A stretch of DNA of 64,000 nucleotides. Origin: Leptolinea sp964446955 (GTDB lineage: Bacteria; Chloroflexota; Anaerolineae; Anaerolineales; Anaerolineaceae). Shown here in pieces: positions 1-8,543 of this stretch (position 1 is the first letter of the stretch; every line of letters starts with the position of its first letter). The stretch is from the NCBI GenBank assembly GCA_964446955.1, contig CAYUQJ010000001.1, forward strand, positions 682,001 to 746,000. The letters are read 5' to 3'. The notes under the pieces are model-generated. The model searched no databases. It was not told the DNA's origin and saw only the letters and a list, made by a program, of their open reading frames with translations. The position numbers and the translations under genes are program-made.

Positions 1-1
1 T

Positions 2-640
2 CTCAACCGTCAGCTTTTCTTTGAAAAAGGAAGTATTTTTGGTGGAAATGTCCCTCATGCGCCCGGGACACTTCCAATTATTGCCATACCCGGACTTTCA
101 CAAATTCCTGTAATCGGCAAAATCTTTGAGCAACAACCCATTGCCTGGGCGGCGATTATCCTTGTATTTGTCGCCAACTTCATTCTTTTCCGCACCCGGT
201 GGGGTCTCCGGACCCGGGCAGTTGGAGAACATCCACGGGCCGCAGACACAGTGGGTATCAATGTTTCATTTATGCGTTACATGAATGTGATCATAGGCGG
301 ATGTCTGGCAGGACTTGGCGGCGCATATTTCACATTAGAATCAGTCCCTTCATTTGAACCCTTGATGACAAATGGTCGTGGATTCATATCTCTTGCTGCA
401 ATGATCTTTGGAAACTGGACACCTATTGGTGCCTGGTTTGCGTCATTGGTTTTTGGTGCCGCTCAGGCTTTCCAGATCAATCTCCAGTATTTTAGAGAAC
501 TTATTCCACAAGAATGGGCTTTTCTCCAACAATCCTATATTGTTGGCCTTACTCCGTATATCCTGACCATGATCATCCTGGCAGGGTTGATCGGACGTAC
601 AACCAGCCCGGCAGCTGATGGCATACCGTACGAAAAGTAG
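2..640 (+). CDS. ABC transporter permease, nucleoside/simple-sugar type (5' partial)
   Basis: Integral membrane subunit of an ABC importer of the BMP-lipoprotein/RbsC-like class, which usually takes up nucleosides or simple sugars. The gene enters from the left edge without a start; the frame is open from base 2, giving about 212 visible residues. A cytoplasmic coupling motif (GLRTRAVGEHPRAADTVGI) sits near residue 70, between hydrophobic segments, and Gly-rich membrane segments follow, as in the C-terminal half of these permeases. The dual ATPase begins 27 bp downstream, so both belong to one operon. In many such operons the ATPase comes before two permeases; here a permease precedes it. The substrate cannot be read from the sequence. 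Confidence 0.85.
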   Translation, partial: LNRQLFFEKGSIFGGNVPHAPGTLPIIAIPGLSQIPVIGKIFEQQPIAWAAIILVFVANFILFRTRWGLRTRAVGEHPRAADTVGINVSFMRYMNVIIGGCLAGLGGAYFTLESVPSFEPLMTNGRGFISLAAMIFGNWTPIGAWFASLVFGAAQAFQINLQYFRELIPQEWAFLQQSYIVGLTPYILTMIILAGLIGRTTSPAADGIPYEK

Positions 641-667
641 CATTCGGGAATCAATCAGGAGAATACT

Positions 668-2191
668 ATGGATACAATTCTTGAAGTAAAAGGAATTACG
701 AAGAAATTCCCGGGTGTTTTGGCGAACGACCATGTTGATTTCAATCTAAAACAAGGCGAGATTCATGCCCTGTTAGGCGAAAATGGTGCCGGGAAATCGA
801 CCTTGATGAATATCATATATGGATTAACTTCCCCAGATGAAGGAGAGATCTTTATCAAAGGTGAGAAGGTCGATTTTCATTCACCTAAGGACGCCATTGC
901 CTGTGGTATTGGTATGGTTCACCAGCATTTTATGCTGGTTCCCGTTTTCACCGTTGCTGAAAACATCATGCTAGGCTCAGAAACGCTTCGGAATGGCGTT
1001 CTTGACATCCCAAGAGTCAACAGAGAATTGAAAGAGCTTTCATCCCAATATGGACTTGACATTGATCCAACGGCCCTGGTACATGACCTGCCAGTTGGAA
1101 TTCAACAACGCGTAGAGATCATCAAAGCTCTTTATAGAAAAGCTGACATATTGATCCTTGATGAACCGACTGCCGTTTTAACCCCGCAGGAAGTAGATGA
1201 TCTTTTTGTCATCATCCGCAAACTTGTTGATGAAGGCATCTCTGTCATTTTTATCACCCACAAATTGAAAGAAGTATTATCCATCGCTGACCGCATAACG
1301 GTAATGCGTGCGGGAAAAGTTATCGCGACCGATGATCCGAAGAAAACAAATGAGCAGGCGCTTGCCTCACAAATGGTTGGCCGTACTGTAATTTTGAAAG
1401 TTGACAAAGAGCCTGCCAAACCAGGTGATGTTGTTTTACGTGTGAAAAATCTGCATGTCCTTGATGACAGAAGGATAGAAACCGTACGTGATGTCTCTTT
1501 TGAGGTTCGCAAGGGTGAAATTCTGGGTATTGCAGGTGTCCAGGGTAATGGTCAAACCGAACTGGCTGAGGCGCTAACCGGTCTGAGACATGCCGAATCG
1601 GGTGAAATAGACATTCTTGATGACAATGTTTTCAATCACCCACCCCGGCACCTTGTTGAAAAAGGTATGGGGCACATTCCCGAAGATCGTCAGAGACACG
1701 GCGTTGTCATGCAATATCCAGTAGCAGACAACTTGATTTTGTGCTCCTATTATGTTTCGCCATATTGTCGAAATGGTATGCTCCAAAACGATGCCATCGG
1801 TTCCAACGCGAATGATTTAATTAAACGCTTCGATATTCGAACGCCAAGTCCGTATGTTCCGACATCAAAACTCTCCGGCGGCAATCAACAAAAAGTAATT
1901 GTCGCCCGTGAATTGTCGCGTGATATAAAATTCCTTGTTGCCAACCAACCGACACGTGGATTGGACGTGGGATCCATTGAATATATACATCACGAAATTG
2001 TAGAGATGCGTGATGAGGGCATTGGTGTGGTTCTGATCTCGGCTGAACTGGATGAGATCATGGCCCTTTCAGATCGCATCGCTGTTATGTACCATGGAAG
2101 TATCGTTTCAATTCTTCCGGCTGACCATGTTACGCGCGATGAGTTGGGACTAATGATGGCAGGTTCCTTAAAGCCTGAAGTTCAAGCCTGA
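668..2191 (+). CDS. ABC transporter dual ATP-binding protein (nucleoside/simple-sugar type)
   Basis: Cytoplasmic energising subunit with two fused nucleotide-binding domains (507 aa), typical of the RbsA/YufO class. The first half has Walker A GENGAGKST near residue 38 and Walker B ILILDEPTAVLTP. The second half has a degenerate Walker A (GVQGNGQTE), a clear signature LSGGNQQKV and a weak Walker B ending NQPTRGLD. One competent and one degenerate site is normal for this class. The gene starts with ATG after an AGGAG-like site and follows the permease closely. A hairpin terminator at 2217-2251 ends the operon, so the lipoprotein gene downstream is a separate unit. Confidence 0.93.
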   Translation: MDTILEVKGITKKFPGVLANDHVDFNLKQGEIHALLGENGAGKSTLMNIIYGLTSPDEGEIFIKGEKVDFHSPKDAIACGIGMVHQHFMLVPVFTVAENIMLGSETLRNGVLDIPRVNRELKELSSQYGLDIDPTALVHDLPVGIQQRVEIIKALYRKADILILDEPTAVLTPQEVDDLFVIIRKLVDEGISVIFITHKLKEVLSIADRITVMRAGKVIATDDPKKTNEQALASQMVGRTVILKVDKEPAKPGDVVLRVKNLHVLDDRRIETVRDVSFEVRKGEILGIAGVQGNGQTELAEALTGLRHAESGEIDILDDNVFNHPPRHLVEKGMGHIPEDRQRHGVVMQYPVADNLILCSYYVSPYCRNGMLQNDAIGSNANDLIKRFDIRTPSPYVPTSKLSGGNQQKVIVARELSRDIKFLVANQPTRGLDVGSIEYIHHEIVEMRDEGIGVVLISAELDEIMALSDRIAVMYHGSIVSILPADHVTRDELGLMMAGSLKPEVQA

Positions 2192-2216
2192 TCGGCATAG
2201 TTACCACAAAAGACAA

Positions 2217-2251
2217 AAGCATGGATATCTTTTCGATACCATGCTTTTTTG
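2217..2251 (+). terminator. Rho-independent terminator after the ABC operon
   Basis: The arms AGCATGGATATC and GATACCATGCT pair with one bulged A around a short T-rich loop and run into a T6 tract. It lies 26 bp after the ATPase stop. Confidence 0.85.
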
Positions 2252-2292
2252 TTTGGTCTGTTACTTGCACCATACCTGTTTTTGAAACCATG

Positions 2293-2298
2293 TATAAT
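2293..2298 (+). promoter_or_regulatory. Candidate -10 element for the NBR1-Ig lipoprotein gene
   Basis: A perfect TATAAT lies 43 bp before the chosen start at 2342. No good -35 hexamer sits at the usual distance. It lies just after a terminator, which supports an independent promoter. Confidence 0.5.
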
Positions 2299-2341
2299 TC
2301 ATGTCATCTATACGCTTTATTTGCGAGTAAAGGAACCCATT

Positions 2342-3514
2342 ATGACAAAATCCCGGAGATTTTTCACCGCCTTTTTGTTGACAGTCCTGCTTCTGACCGC
2401 TTGTTCCCCCGTGGAAGCTACTCCAGATACCATGGAAGTTCAGAATAGGATTAACGCCGCTGTTGCACAAACCCTATCCGCCCTTACGACGCAGGTTGCC
2501 AGCGTTCAACAAACTGAAGAAGCCCAGCCGACCGAAACATCATTGCCAACGGCCACTAAAGAAGTCAGCATTCCGGAGATCACGCCACTACCAACAACAG
2601 TCGCGGCGGCAGCTGTGAAACCTACCACCGCACCCGGAAATTGTACCGATTACGCATCCTTTGTAGCTGATATCACTATCCCAGATGGCACAATGGTTCC
2701 ACCTGGAACAAAATTCGTCAAAACCTGGGCAATCAAGAATACCGGTACCTGTACGTGGACTTCAGATTACAGCCTTGTATGGATTGGAGCAGCATTGATG
2801 GAAGCCTCCAATCGTGTTCCACTCACCACTCAAAACATTCTTCCCGGTCAGACCGCCCATGTTTCTGTTGAATTAACAGCACCCCAGGAAATCGGGAAAC
2901 ATGTATTTAGTCAGTGGAAACTGATGAACAGTAAAGGACAGGTCTTTGGTGTGATGGACAATAAGGGTAAAGAGCAATCCATCTGGTCAGAGATCTTTGT
3001 GGGAGAAACCTACGATTTCGTTGCCAATATGTGCAGCGCTTCATGGAAAACGACAGCTGGAGTTTTGCCCTGTCCTGGAACAAAGGATGATCCAAGAGGA
3101 TTTGTTTTACTTAATACGGCTCCTGCAATCGAAGGCGGAGTAAAAGAAAATGATCCTGCGATTGTTATGGTTGCTCCAGAAGAGGATGACAGTTACATTG
3201 TTGGTCAATTCCCGCAAGTTGTTGTACCCGAAGGATCACACCTTACACTCAAATTTGGTTGTCTTGAAGGGTATACCAATTGCAATGTGCGATTTAGGAT
3301 AACGTATTCCATTGATGGCGGTGCTGAGCAGGAACTCTTAAACCGTATACATGGCTTTGGTGAATGGGAAGATGTAAAGATTAATTTAACCCTAAACAAT
3401 AGATTTGCCATGATGAATAAACCGGTTTCCTTCCTCTTCTATTTCTATCCAATGGAAGGCAGCAAAGATAATTATGCGTTTATTTTCAGTCCATTGATGA
3501 CAAATTATAAATAG
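2342..3514 (+). CDS. Lipoprotein with an NBR1-type Ig-like domain
   Basis: Predicted exported lipoprotein of 390 aa. The start at 2342 is preferred over an in-frame upstream start at 2249 because AAAGGAA lies 7 bp before it and the first residues then form a lipoprotein signal with lipobox LLTAC (Cys21). A Thr/Pro/Ala-rich linker follows. Residues about 100-205 resemble the Ig-like domain first defined in NBR1 (TKFVKTWAIKNTGTCTWT motif), which is common in Anaerolineae surface proteins. The remaining C-terminal part (about residues 210-390) looks beta-rich and I do not recognise it. Function is unknown; an envelope binding or adhesion role is inference. It is monocistronic, between two terminators. 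Confidence 0.85.
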   Translation: MTKSRRFFTAFLLTVLLLTACSPVEATPDTMEVQNRINAAVAQTLSALTTQVASVQQTEEAQPTETSLPTATKEVSIPEITPLPTTVAAAAVKPTTAPGNCTDYASFVADITIPDGTMVPPGTKFVKTWAIKNTGTCTWTSDYSLVWIGAALMEASNRVPLTTQNILPGQTAHVSVELTAPQEIGKHVFSQWKLMNSKGQVFGVMDNKGKEQSIWSEIFVGETYDFVANMCSASWKTTAGVLPCPGTKDDPRGFVLLNTAPAIEGGVKENDPAIVMVAPEEDDSYIVGQFPQVVVPEGSHLTLKFGCLEGYTNCNVRFRITYSIDGGAEQELLNRIHGFGEWEDVKINLTLNNRFAMMNKPVSFLFYFYPMEGSKDNYAFIFSPLMTNYK

Positions 3515-3520
3515 TACGTT

Positions 3521-3555
3521 GACCGGGGTACCCAAAAGTACCCCGGTCTTTTTTT
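3521..3555 (+). terminator. Rho-independent terminator of the lipoprotein gene
   Basis: A near-perfect GC-rich stem, GACCGGGGTACC paired with GTACCCCGGTC, is followed by T7. It lies 6 bp after the stop codon. Confidence 0.93.
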
Positions 3556-3574
3556 ATATTTTAAAACATTACGG

Positions 3575-3580
3575 TATAAT
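3575..3580 (+). promoter_or_regulatory. -10 element of the tRNA-Arg promoter
   Basis: A perfect TATAAT lies 10 bp upstream of the mature tRNA 5' end; the -35 region is T-rich and unclear. Confidence 0.6.
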
Positions 3581-3590
3581 ACGTGTTCAC

Positions 3591-3663
3591 GCCTTCGTAG
3601 CTCAATGGACAGAGCACCAGACTTCGAATCTGTTGGTTCCGAGTTCGAATCTCGGCGAGGGCG
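3591..3663 (+). tRNA. tRNA-Arg (anticodon TCG)
   Basis: A full cloverleaf can be drawn. The 7-bp acceptor pairs GCCTTCG with CGAGGGC, the D-stem is GCTC/GAGC, the anticodon loop CTTCGAA gives anticodon TCG, and the T-arm is CCGAG-TTCGAAT-CTCGG. The discriminator is G and CCA is not encoded. The topmost anticodon-stem pair is a mismatch, which does not change the call. Confidence 0.93.
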
Positions 3664-3693
3664 CCTATTTTTACACTACGAAGAGACTCGTTC

Positions 3694-4728
3694 ATGAAAC
3701 CTCTCACTGCGCATCGTAAAGAAACTTACTTATTTCTTGGTGGTGCATTTTTCCTCCTTGTTTTAGTCTTTGCAGGTATTATCCTCTTTCGGACTGGCAT
3801 GATTCGAGGTATTAATCCTACTGCCGTTCCTACAAAAGACGTCAATCAATTGGTCTTTGAAATGAATGCCACAATGACGGCTCAGGTCTTATCCACAGAA
3901 CAGGCATATTTAATGGCCACAGCCACGTCAGTAGCCATGACAGCCAACGCGCCTACTCCAACTGTTACGCCTACTGCCACCCCTGAACCGGCTTTGGGGA
4001 CCAACCGTGTCTCTGCTATTGATGGAATGGTTGAGATCTATATCCCTTCCGGAACTTTCATCATGGGATCTACAGACGATTTCAACGAGGCTGAACTTCA
4101 GGAAAAACCCCAGCACAATGTTTTTTTGAGTGGCTATTGGATCGATCAAACCGAAGTTACACAAGGTATGTATAAACGCTGTATCGCATCAGGTGGTTGC
4201 CCCGATCTCGTCCACGACGAGGAGCAAAATTCGAATTTCACAAATTCGGATTATGATAACCATCCGGTTACCTATGTTACCTGGGATCAGGCAAAAAACT
4301 ATTGTGAACAAGTAGGCCGCCGTCTTCCTACGGAAGCTGAATGGGAAAAAGCCGCCCGCGGAACGGATGCCCGCTTGTATCCCTGGGGTGACGAGCCTCC
4401 CAATGGTAATCAGGCTTTATTTGGAATGGCATTTAACACAACCCGTCCTGTCGGAAGTTATCCTGATGGAAAGACACCTTATGGTGTACTTGATATGATC
4501 GGTAACGTCAGAGAATGGGTAAATGATATTTACAGTGAATACTATTACGGTGAATCAGCGGAATATGATCCACAGGGACCAGAATTATCCAAAGATAATT
4601 ATCAACGGGTCTTACGTGGAGCTTCTTACAAAGATTCACTCCATTACACACATCTGGCAATGCGTTTTCATCACGTTCCCAATTCACCAGGTGAAAATCG
4701 CGGATTCCGGTGTGCTACTTCCTATTGA
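3694..4728 (+). CDS. Membrane-anchored SUMF1/FGE-fold protein lacking the catalytic cysteines
   Basis: A 344-aa protein with one N-terminal transmembrane segment (about residues 11-33), a Thr/Pro-rich linker (about 85-100) and an extracytoplasmic formylglycine-generating-enzyme fold (about 112-344). Typical marks are IPSGTFIMGS, the RLPTEAEWEKAARG block, YPWGDE, GNVREWV and the C-terminal NRGFRC. In true formylglycine-generating enzymes a cysteine pair follows the RGGSW block. Here that stretch (RGASYKDSLHYTHLAMR) has no cysteine, so sulfatase activation is unlikely and a binding role is more plausible. The gene follows tRNA-Arg by 30 bp and is convergent with the transporter gene downstream. 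Confidence 0.88.
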   Translation: MKPLTAHRKETYLFLGGAFFLLVLVFAGIILFRTGMIRGINPTAVPTKDVNQLVFEMNATMTAQVLSTEQAYLMATATSVAMTANAPTPTVTPTATPEPALGTNRVSAIDGMVEIYIPSGTFIMGSTDDFNEAELQEKPQHNVFLSGYWIDQTEVTQGMYKRCIASGGCPDLVHDEEQNSNFTNSDYDNHPVTYVTWDQAKNYCEQVGRRLPTEAEWEKAARGTDARLYPWGDEPPNGNQALFGMAFNTTRPVGSYPDGKTPYGVLDMIGNVREWVNDIYSEYYYGESAEYDPQGPELSKDNYQRVLRGASYKDSLHYTHLAMRFHHVPNSPGENRGFRCATSY

Positions 4729-4734
4729 AATAGA

Positions 4735-5625
4735 CTAACCCAGCAGAAAAATAATGGCAACTCCACCGAGAGCTATAATCGTTCCAATAATTGCCCTTAT
4801 AGAAATCTTCTCGTCATAAAACCATTTTGACAATGGCAACATCATAATAGGTCTAGTCGCCATTATTGTACTGGCAATACCGACCGGGATCATTTGTACC
4901 GCCACCATAGAGAGCCATACACCGAGTGTAGGTCCGACTATTGACCCAGCAATTACATTATTCCTGGCCGATGTATTTCTCATACCAGACAGTGTTTCTT
5001 TAATTCTTCCGTGTGCAAGAGCAAGAATCCACATTATCACAGTCGCGATAATTATTCGAATCACTACACCAGATAGAGGCGAAAAATTATCTTCCAATCC
5101 CTTTTTCGACAGAACAAACCCTATTGCTTGTCCCAATACGGCACCAATCCCACAAAGTGTTCCTAATACCATATCGCGTCTTGAATGGGTCCCATTACCA
5201 TTCTTCCGTTCCATCACAACCCACCCCACTCCCAGAACAGTTATGATTATTCCAACAATTTCCATTAATGAAAGCGCTTCTTTAAGCCATAACCATGCAA
5301 TTAGAGCGGAAACCACCGGGTCTAAAGCCATAATAACAGTTGTAAGCCTTGGACCTATGTGGACATATGCCTGAAAGAGAAAAGCGTCACCCAAAGCAAG
5401 GCCAATAATTCCGGATAATCCCAACCACAACCATTGTTCATTGGTTGCATTTAAAGGAATTGGGGATCCAGTAATAATTAAATGTATCACCAGTAAAACG
5501 AATGACGCCACCAACAAACGGAGGCGGTTTACGCGGACAGAGCCTATGGAAACTGATGCGTTACTAAAAAAAATGGAAGTAAATGACCAGCTTATGGCAG
5601 TAAGGAATGCAGCGATCTCTCCCAT
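4735..5625 (-). CDS. EamA/DMT-family transporter
   Basis: A 296-aa integral membrane protein with about ten hydrophobic segments arranged as two EamA repeats, the usual drug/metabolite transporter length and layout. The N-terminus (MGEIAAFLTAISWSFTSIFF) and the alanine/glycine-rich helices are typical. Substrate unknown; family members export amino acids or metabolites. The start lies 4 bp after the MOSC stop, so the two genes are probably cotranscribed, perhaps as the tail of the dehydrogenase operon. Only 6 bp separate its 3' end from the convergent SUMF1-like gene, with no obvious terminator between. Confidence 0.9.
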   Translation of the reverse strand: MGEIAAFLTAISWSFTSIFFSNASVSIGSVRVNRLRLLVASFVLLVIHLIITGSPIPLNATNEQWLWLGLSGIIGLALGDAFLFQAYVHIGPRLTTVIMALDPVVSALIAWLWLKEALSLMEIVGIIITVLGVGWVVMERKNGNGTHSRRDMVLGTLCGIGAVLGQAIGFVLSKKGLEDNFSPLSGVVIRIIIATVIMWILALAHGRIKETLSGMRNTSARNNVIAGSIVGPTLGVWLSMVAVQMIPVGIASTIMATRPIMMLPLSKWFYDEKISIRAIIGTIIALGGVAIIFLLG

Positions 5626-5629
5626 ATGA

Positions 5630-6181
5630 TTATCTTGATAAAACTACGCGCACTTCATCACCTTTCTTAATTTGCCCCGGTAATTCAACTACAGCAACCA
5701 GTCCTCGTTTTGTCATTGAAACAGGTACAATTTTTTCTTTCAAATCCATGCGTCCGGGTATATGATTCATTATTTCATCAGTCATCAAACCACATGGTAG
5801 ATTATCTCCAGTAATCATCAAAACCGCACCACTGGAAAAGAACATCCGTGAATTCGTTTTTATCCGGGTCATTTCAGTTATTCCTGCAATTAACAAGTTT
5901 GCCCCAACCCATTCCGGTTTGATCTCATCGATCTTCAAAACTTCCGAAACCTCAGCCAATTCTTCTACAGATACTATGGATATCTGTCGGTTATTCCGTA
6001 TCGCAGTTCCACGTGGGTAAAATTTTGTTCGTCCGTCGGATGGTTTTGTCCATCCATAATGCTTGTCCCCGGGAAATCCTTCAAAGGTTGCGTCTATACT
6101 ATCAATCTTACTCGAACGGATAGATTCTTTGTCATCACACACCAGAACATCCACTACTGTTCCCACAATTTCAGTATTCAT
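5630..6181 (-). CDS. MOSC-domain protein
   Basis: A 183-aa stand-alone MOSC domain, the domain found at the C-terminus of molybdenum cofactor sulfurases and in YiiM-like proteins. Visible marks include KHYGWTKPSDGR, RNNRQISIVSVEEL, EWVGANLLI and the late LPC segment (GDNLPCG) that carries the conserved cysteine. Family members bind or transfer sulfur for molybdopterin enzymes, though single-domain bacterial MOSC proteins are mostly uncharacterised. A GGAGAG ribosome site precedes the ATG. A strong hairpin (6200-6227) separates it from the E2 gene upstream. The window also carries a molybdopterin/tungsten locus near 55-64 kb, but the two are not adjacent. Confidence 0.87.
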   Translation of the reverse strand: MNTEIVGTVVDVLVCDDKESIRSSKIDSIDATFEGFPGDKHYGWTKPSDGRTKFYPRGTAIRNNRQISIVSVEELAEVSEVLKIDEIKPEWVGANLLIAGITEMTRIKTNSRMFFSSGAVLMITGDNLPCGLMTDEIMNHIPGRMDLKEKIVPVSMTKRGLVAVVELPGQIKKGDEVRVVLSR

Positions 6182-6199
6182 TCCGATTCTCTCCTTTAC

Positions 6200-6227
6200 A
6201 AATTCCCCCGCGTGTGCGGGGGAATTT
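6200..6227. repeat. Perfect 12-bp inverted repeat between E2 and MOSC genes
   Basis: AAATTCCCCCGC and GCGGGGGAATTT are separated by a GTGT tetraloop. No T-tract follows on either strand, so it is not a classical terminator. It could attenuate, stabilise or mark processing of the E2-MOSC transcript. Confidence 0.8.
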
Positions 6228-6266
6228 GATCTTCATTATGGTTGATATCCGTACTTTCGTCTAATT

Positions 6267-7538
6267 TTATATCAAAAGGTAAGGATTCTCTAGAGTGGAT
6301 TTTAGTTCTATCAAGAATTTTGCCGCTCTGGCTCCATCATTCACACGATGGTCAACAGCCAGCGTAAGATTCATCATGGGTTTCACCACTACCTGTTTCT
6401 CTTTTACAACCGGAACATCCTGCATTTTTCCAACGGCAAGAATGGCTGTTTCAGGCGGGTTTATGATGGCAGTAAAGTTTTCTATTCCAAACATTCCAAG
6501 GTTCGTTATTGTAAATGTTGATCCACTCATGTCAGCCGGTTCAAGTTTTTTGTTTCTTGCAGCTTCCAACAAGCGGTTCATGTCTTTTACAATAGACTCA
6601 AGGTTCAGCTCCTGTGCCCCTCGAACGACAGGGACAATAAGATAGTCCTCAAGTGCGGTGGCAATTCCCAGGTTAACATCATCCCATTGAATTACTTCTT
6701 CTCCGGTAAAGGAACTATTCAAATACGGATGCTTGGGTAATAATCGTGCTACAGCTAGAGCCAGGATGGCTGTGTATGATACTTTCAGTCCGGTATTCTG
6801 TTGGATGACCGTATTAACACGTTCCCGCAGGCGCACCACTTCTTCCATATCGACGTTTACGGATTCGTAGATGTGAGGGATACTGTTCCAACTGTAGCTC
6901 ATTCTCTGGGCAATTACAGTACGTATCCCTTTCATAGGAATTCGTTCACGTATCTTTGCATTTGGTAAGGGAATTTGCATATCAGGGATATTGAACCCTG
7001 GAACTGAAGTCGTTTTTGATTTCCCTTCTACTGTTCCAATTCCTTTTTCCAATGCGGAAAGAACATCCGCTTTATATATTCGACCCAATGGACCACGCCC
7101 TGGTATGTTGCTTAGATCCAATCCCTTATCTTTCGCCATTGCACGGGCCAGTGGTGTAGCCCTGACTTGATCGTTTTCTCCAGCCATAACTTCAGTGAGC
7201 AATGTTTGAGTGACAGGTTTTGTTTCCTCAACCCTGGAACCGGCATCATCCTGTTTAACTTCGATGTCTTTCTTTGCGGTTGGAACCTCAAATTTCTCAT
7301 CCGGCGCAACGATATAGGCGATAACCTCAGTTACAGGTACAACATCATCTTTCTTTGCTGTCACACCCCTCAGTATCCCCGATTCCGGTGCTTCAATTTC
7401 AATCGTTGCTTTTGAAGTCAGAATTACAAAAAGGGGTTCACCTTTTTTTATTGTTTCGCCTTCTAGCTTTAACCATTCGACGAGAGTGCCAGTATCCTGA
7501 TCCATATCGACCTTGGGCATGATAACTTCGGTACTCAT
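6267..7538 (-). CDS. 2-oxoacid dehydrogenase E2 (dihydrolipoyl acyltransferase)
   Basis: Core acyltransferase of a 2-oxoacid or acetoin dehydrogenase complex: it accepts the acyl group from E1 on lipoamide and passes it to CoA. The 423 aa show one N-terminal lipoyl domain (about 1-75; lipoyl lysine in LTSKATIE), a linker, a peripheral-subunit-binding domain (about 128-165; RATPLARAMAKDKG, GRGPLGRI) and a C-terminal catalytic domain with the DHRVNDG active-site motif. The start follows a GGGAGG site. It lies 3 bp after E1beta in the operon sorC-E1alpha-E1beta-E2. No E3 (lipoamide dehydrogenase) gene is next to it. Pyruvate, branched-chain oxoacid or acetoin are all possible substrates. Confidence 0.93.
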   Translation of the reverse strand: MSTEVIMPKVDMDQDTGTLVEWLKLEGETIKKGEPLFVILTSKATIEIEAPESGILRGVTAKKDDVVPVTEVIAYIVAPDEKFEVPTAKKDIEVKQDDAGSRVEETKPVTQTLLTEVMAGENDQVRATPLARAMAKDKGLDLSNIPGRGPLGRIYKADVLSALEKGIGTVEGKSKTTSVPGFNIPDMQIPLPNAKIRERIPMKGIRTVIAQRMSYSWNSIPHIYESVNVDMEEVVRLRERVNTVIQQNTGLKVSYTAILALAVARLLPKHPYLNSSFTGEEVIQWDDVNLGIATALEDYLIVPVVRGAQELNLESIVKDMNRLLEAARNKKLEPADMSGSTFTITNLGMFGIENFTAIINPPETAILAVGKMQDVPVVKEKQVVVKPMMNLTLAVDHRVNDGARAAKFLIELKSTLENPYLLI

Positions 7539-7541
7539 GGC

Positions 7542-8543
7542 CTACCTCCCTTCGATCGCGAGAGACCGCGCGGCTTTTACAATATCTTCCACCTGAGGTG
7601 TCGCGGCTTTTTCAAGGTTCCTGTTGTATGGGATTGGTATATCCAATCCAGCCAACCGTTTAATCGGTGCATCCAGGCGGTCAAAAGCTTCACTCTCACA
7701 GACCACTGAAGTCACCTCTCCAGCAAAACCGCCCGTTTTTGTGGCTTCATGCACAATCAACAATCGTCCGGTTTTTGATACAGATTGGACCAACAATTCT
7801 TTGTCAAGAGGCTTCAGCGTTCTCGGATCAATTACTTCAATGTCAATTTCTTCCTTTGCCAGTATTTCAGCGGCTTCAAGGGACCTTTGTAAAGTTAGAC
7901 CATAAGAAAATAGAGTAAGGTCTTTTCCTTCACGCTTAATCTCACCTTTACCAATCGGGATAGTGTAGATATCTTCCGGAACAGAACCCTTGGCTTTGTA
8001 AAGCAATTTACTTTCCATGAAGAGCACCGGGTTATTGTCGCGAATGGATGAGATCAACAGGCCTTTCGCATCATAGGGATTAGATGGGCAAACCACCTTG
8101 ATACCAGGTGTGGAAATGAACCAGCTTTCAAGCGATTGACAATGCTGTGCAGCCGCACCTGTACCTGAACCAAAGGGAGCCCGCATAACCATTGGAATGC
8201 TGGCATTTCCACCAAACATTACACGTATCTTGGCGGCCTGATTTACCAATTGGTCCATCATTAATGTAAGGAAATCCATAAACATGACTTCGCCAACCGG
8301 CCGCATACCCATTAATGCTGCACCTACGCAGGCGCCTGCAATTCCGGCTTCCGATATGGGTGTATCGCGCACTCTTTCCGGACCGAACTCATCCAGCATA
8401 CCCTTGCTAACACCAAATGCGCCACCATAAACACCAATATCTTCACCAATAAGAAAAACATTCTCATCGCGCCGCATTTCCTGAACAAGCGCTTCCCTTA
8501 CGGCCTCCAGCATGGTCATTTCTCTAGTATTAGAACTTGTCAT
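7542..8543 (-). CDS. 2-oxoacid/acetoin dehydrogenase E1 beta subunit
   Basis: A 333-aa beta subunit of the thiamine-diphosphate-dependent E1, which decarboxylates the 2-oxoacid (or cleaves acetoin) together with E1alpha. Family marks are the N-terminal REALVQEMRRDENVFLIGEDIG, GVYGGAFGVSKGML, PISEAGIAGACVGAALMGMRPV and the C-terminal transketolase-type domain with IEVIDPRTLKPLD. Length is normal. The start codon overlaps the E1alpha stop by 4 bp (ATGA), so translation is coupled. GSGTGAAAQHCQSLESW matches the pyruvate/acetoin group better than the branched-chain group, but substrate assignment is uncertain. Confidence 0.93.
   Translation of the reverse strand: MTSSNTREMTMLEAVREALVQEMRRDENVFLIGEDIGVYGGAFGVSKGMLDEFGPERVRDTPISEAGIAGACVGAALMGMRPVGEVMFMDFLTLMMDQLVNQAAKIRVMFGGNASIPMVMRAPFGSGTGAAAQHCQSLESWFISTPGIKVVCPSNPYDAKGLLISSIRDNNPVLFMESKLLYKAKGSVPEDIYTIPIGKGEIKREGKDLTLFSYGLTLQRSLEAAEILAKEEIDIEVIDPRTLKPLDKELLVQSVSKTGRLLIVHEATKTGGFAGEVTSVVCESEAFDRLDAPIKRLAGLDIPIPYNRNLEKAATPQVEDIVKAARSLAIEGR

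Noticed and set aside
3519..3719. Plus-strand 66-codon frame
   Set aside because: It runs through a terminator and the whole of tRNA-Arg.
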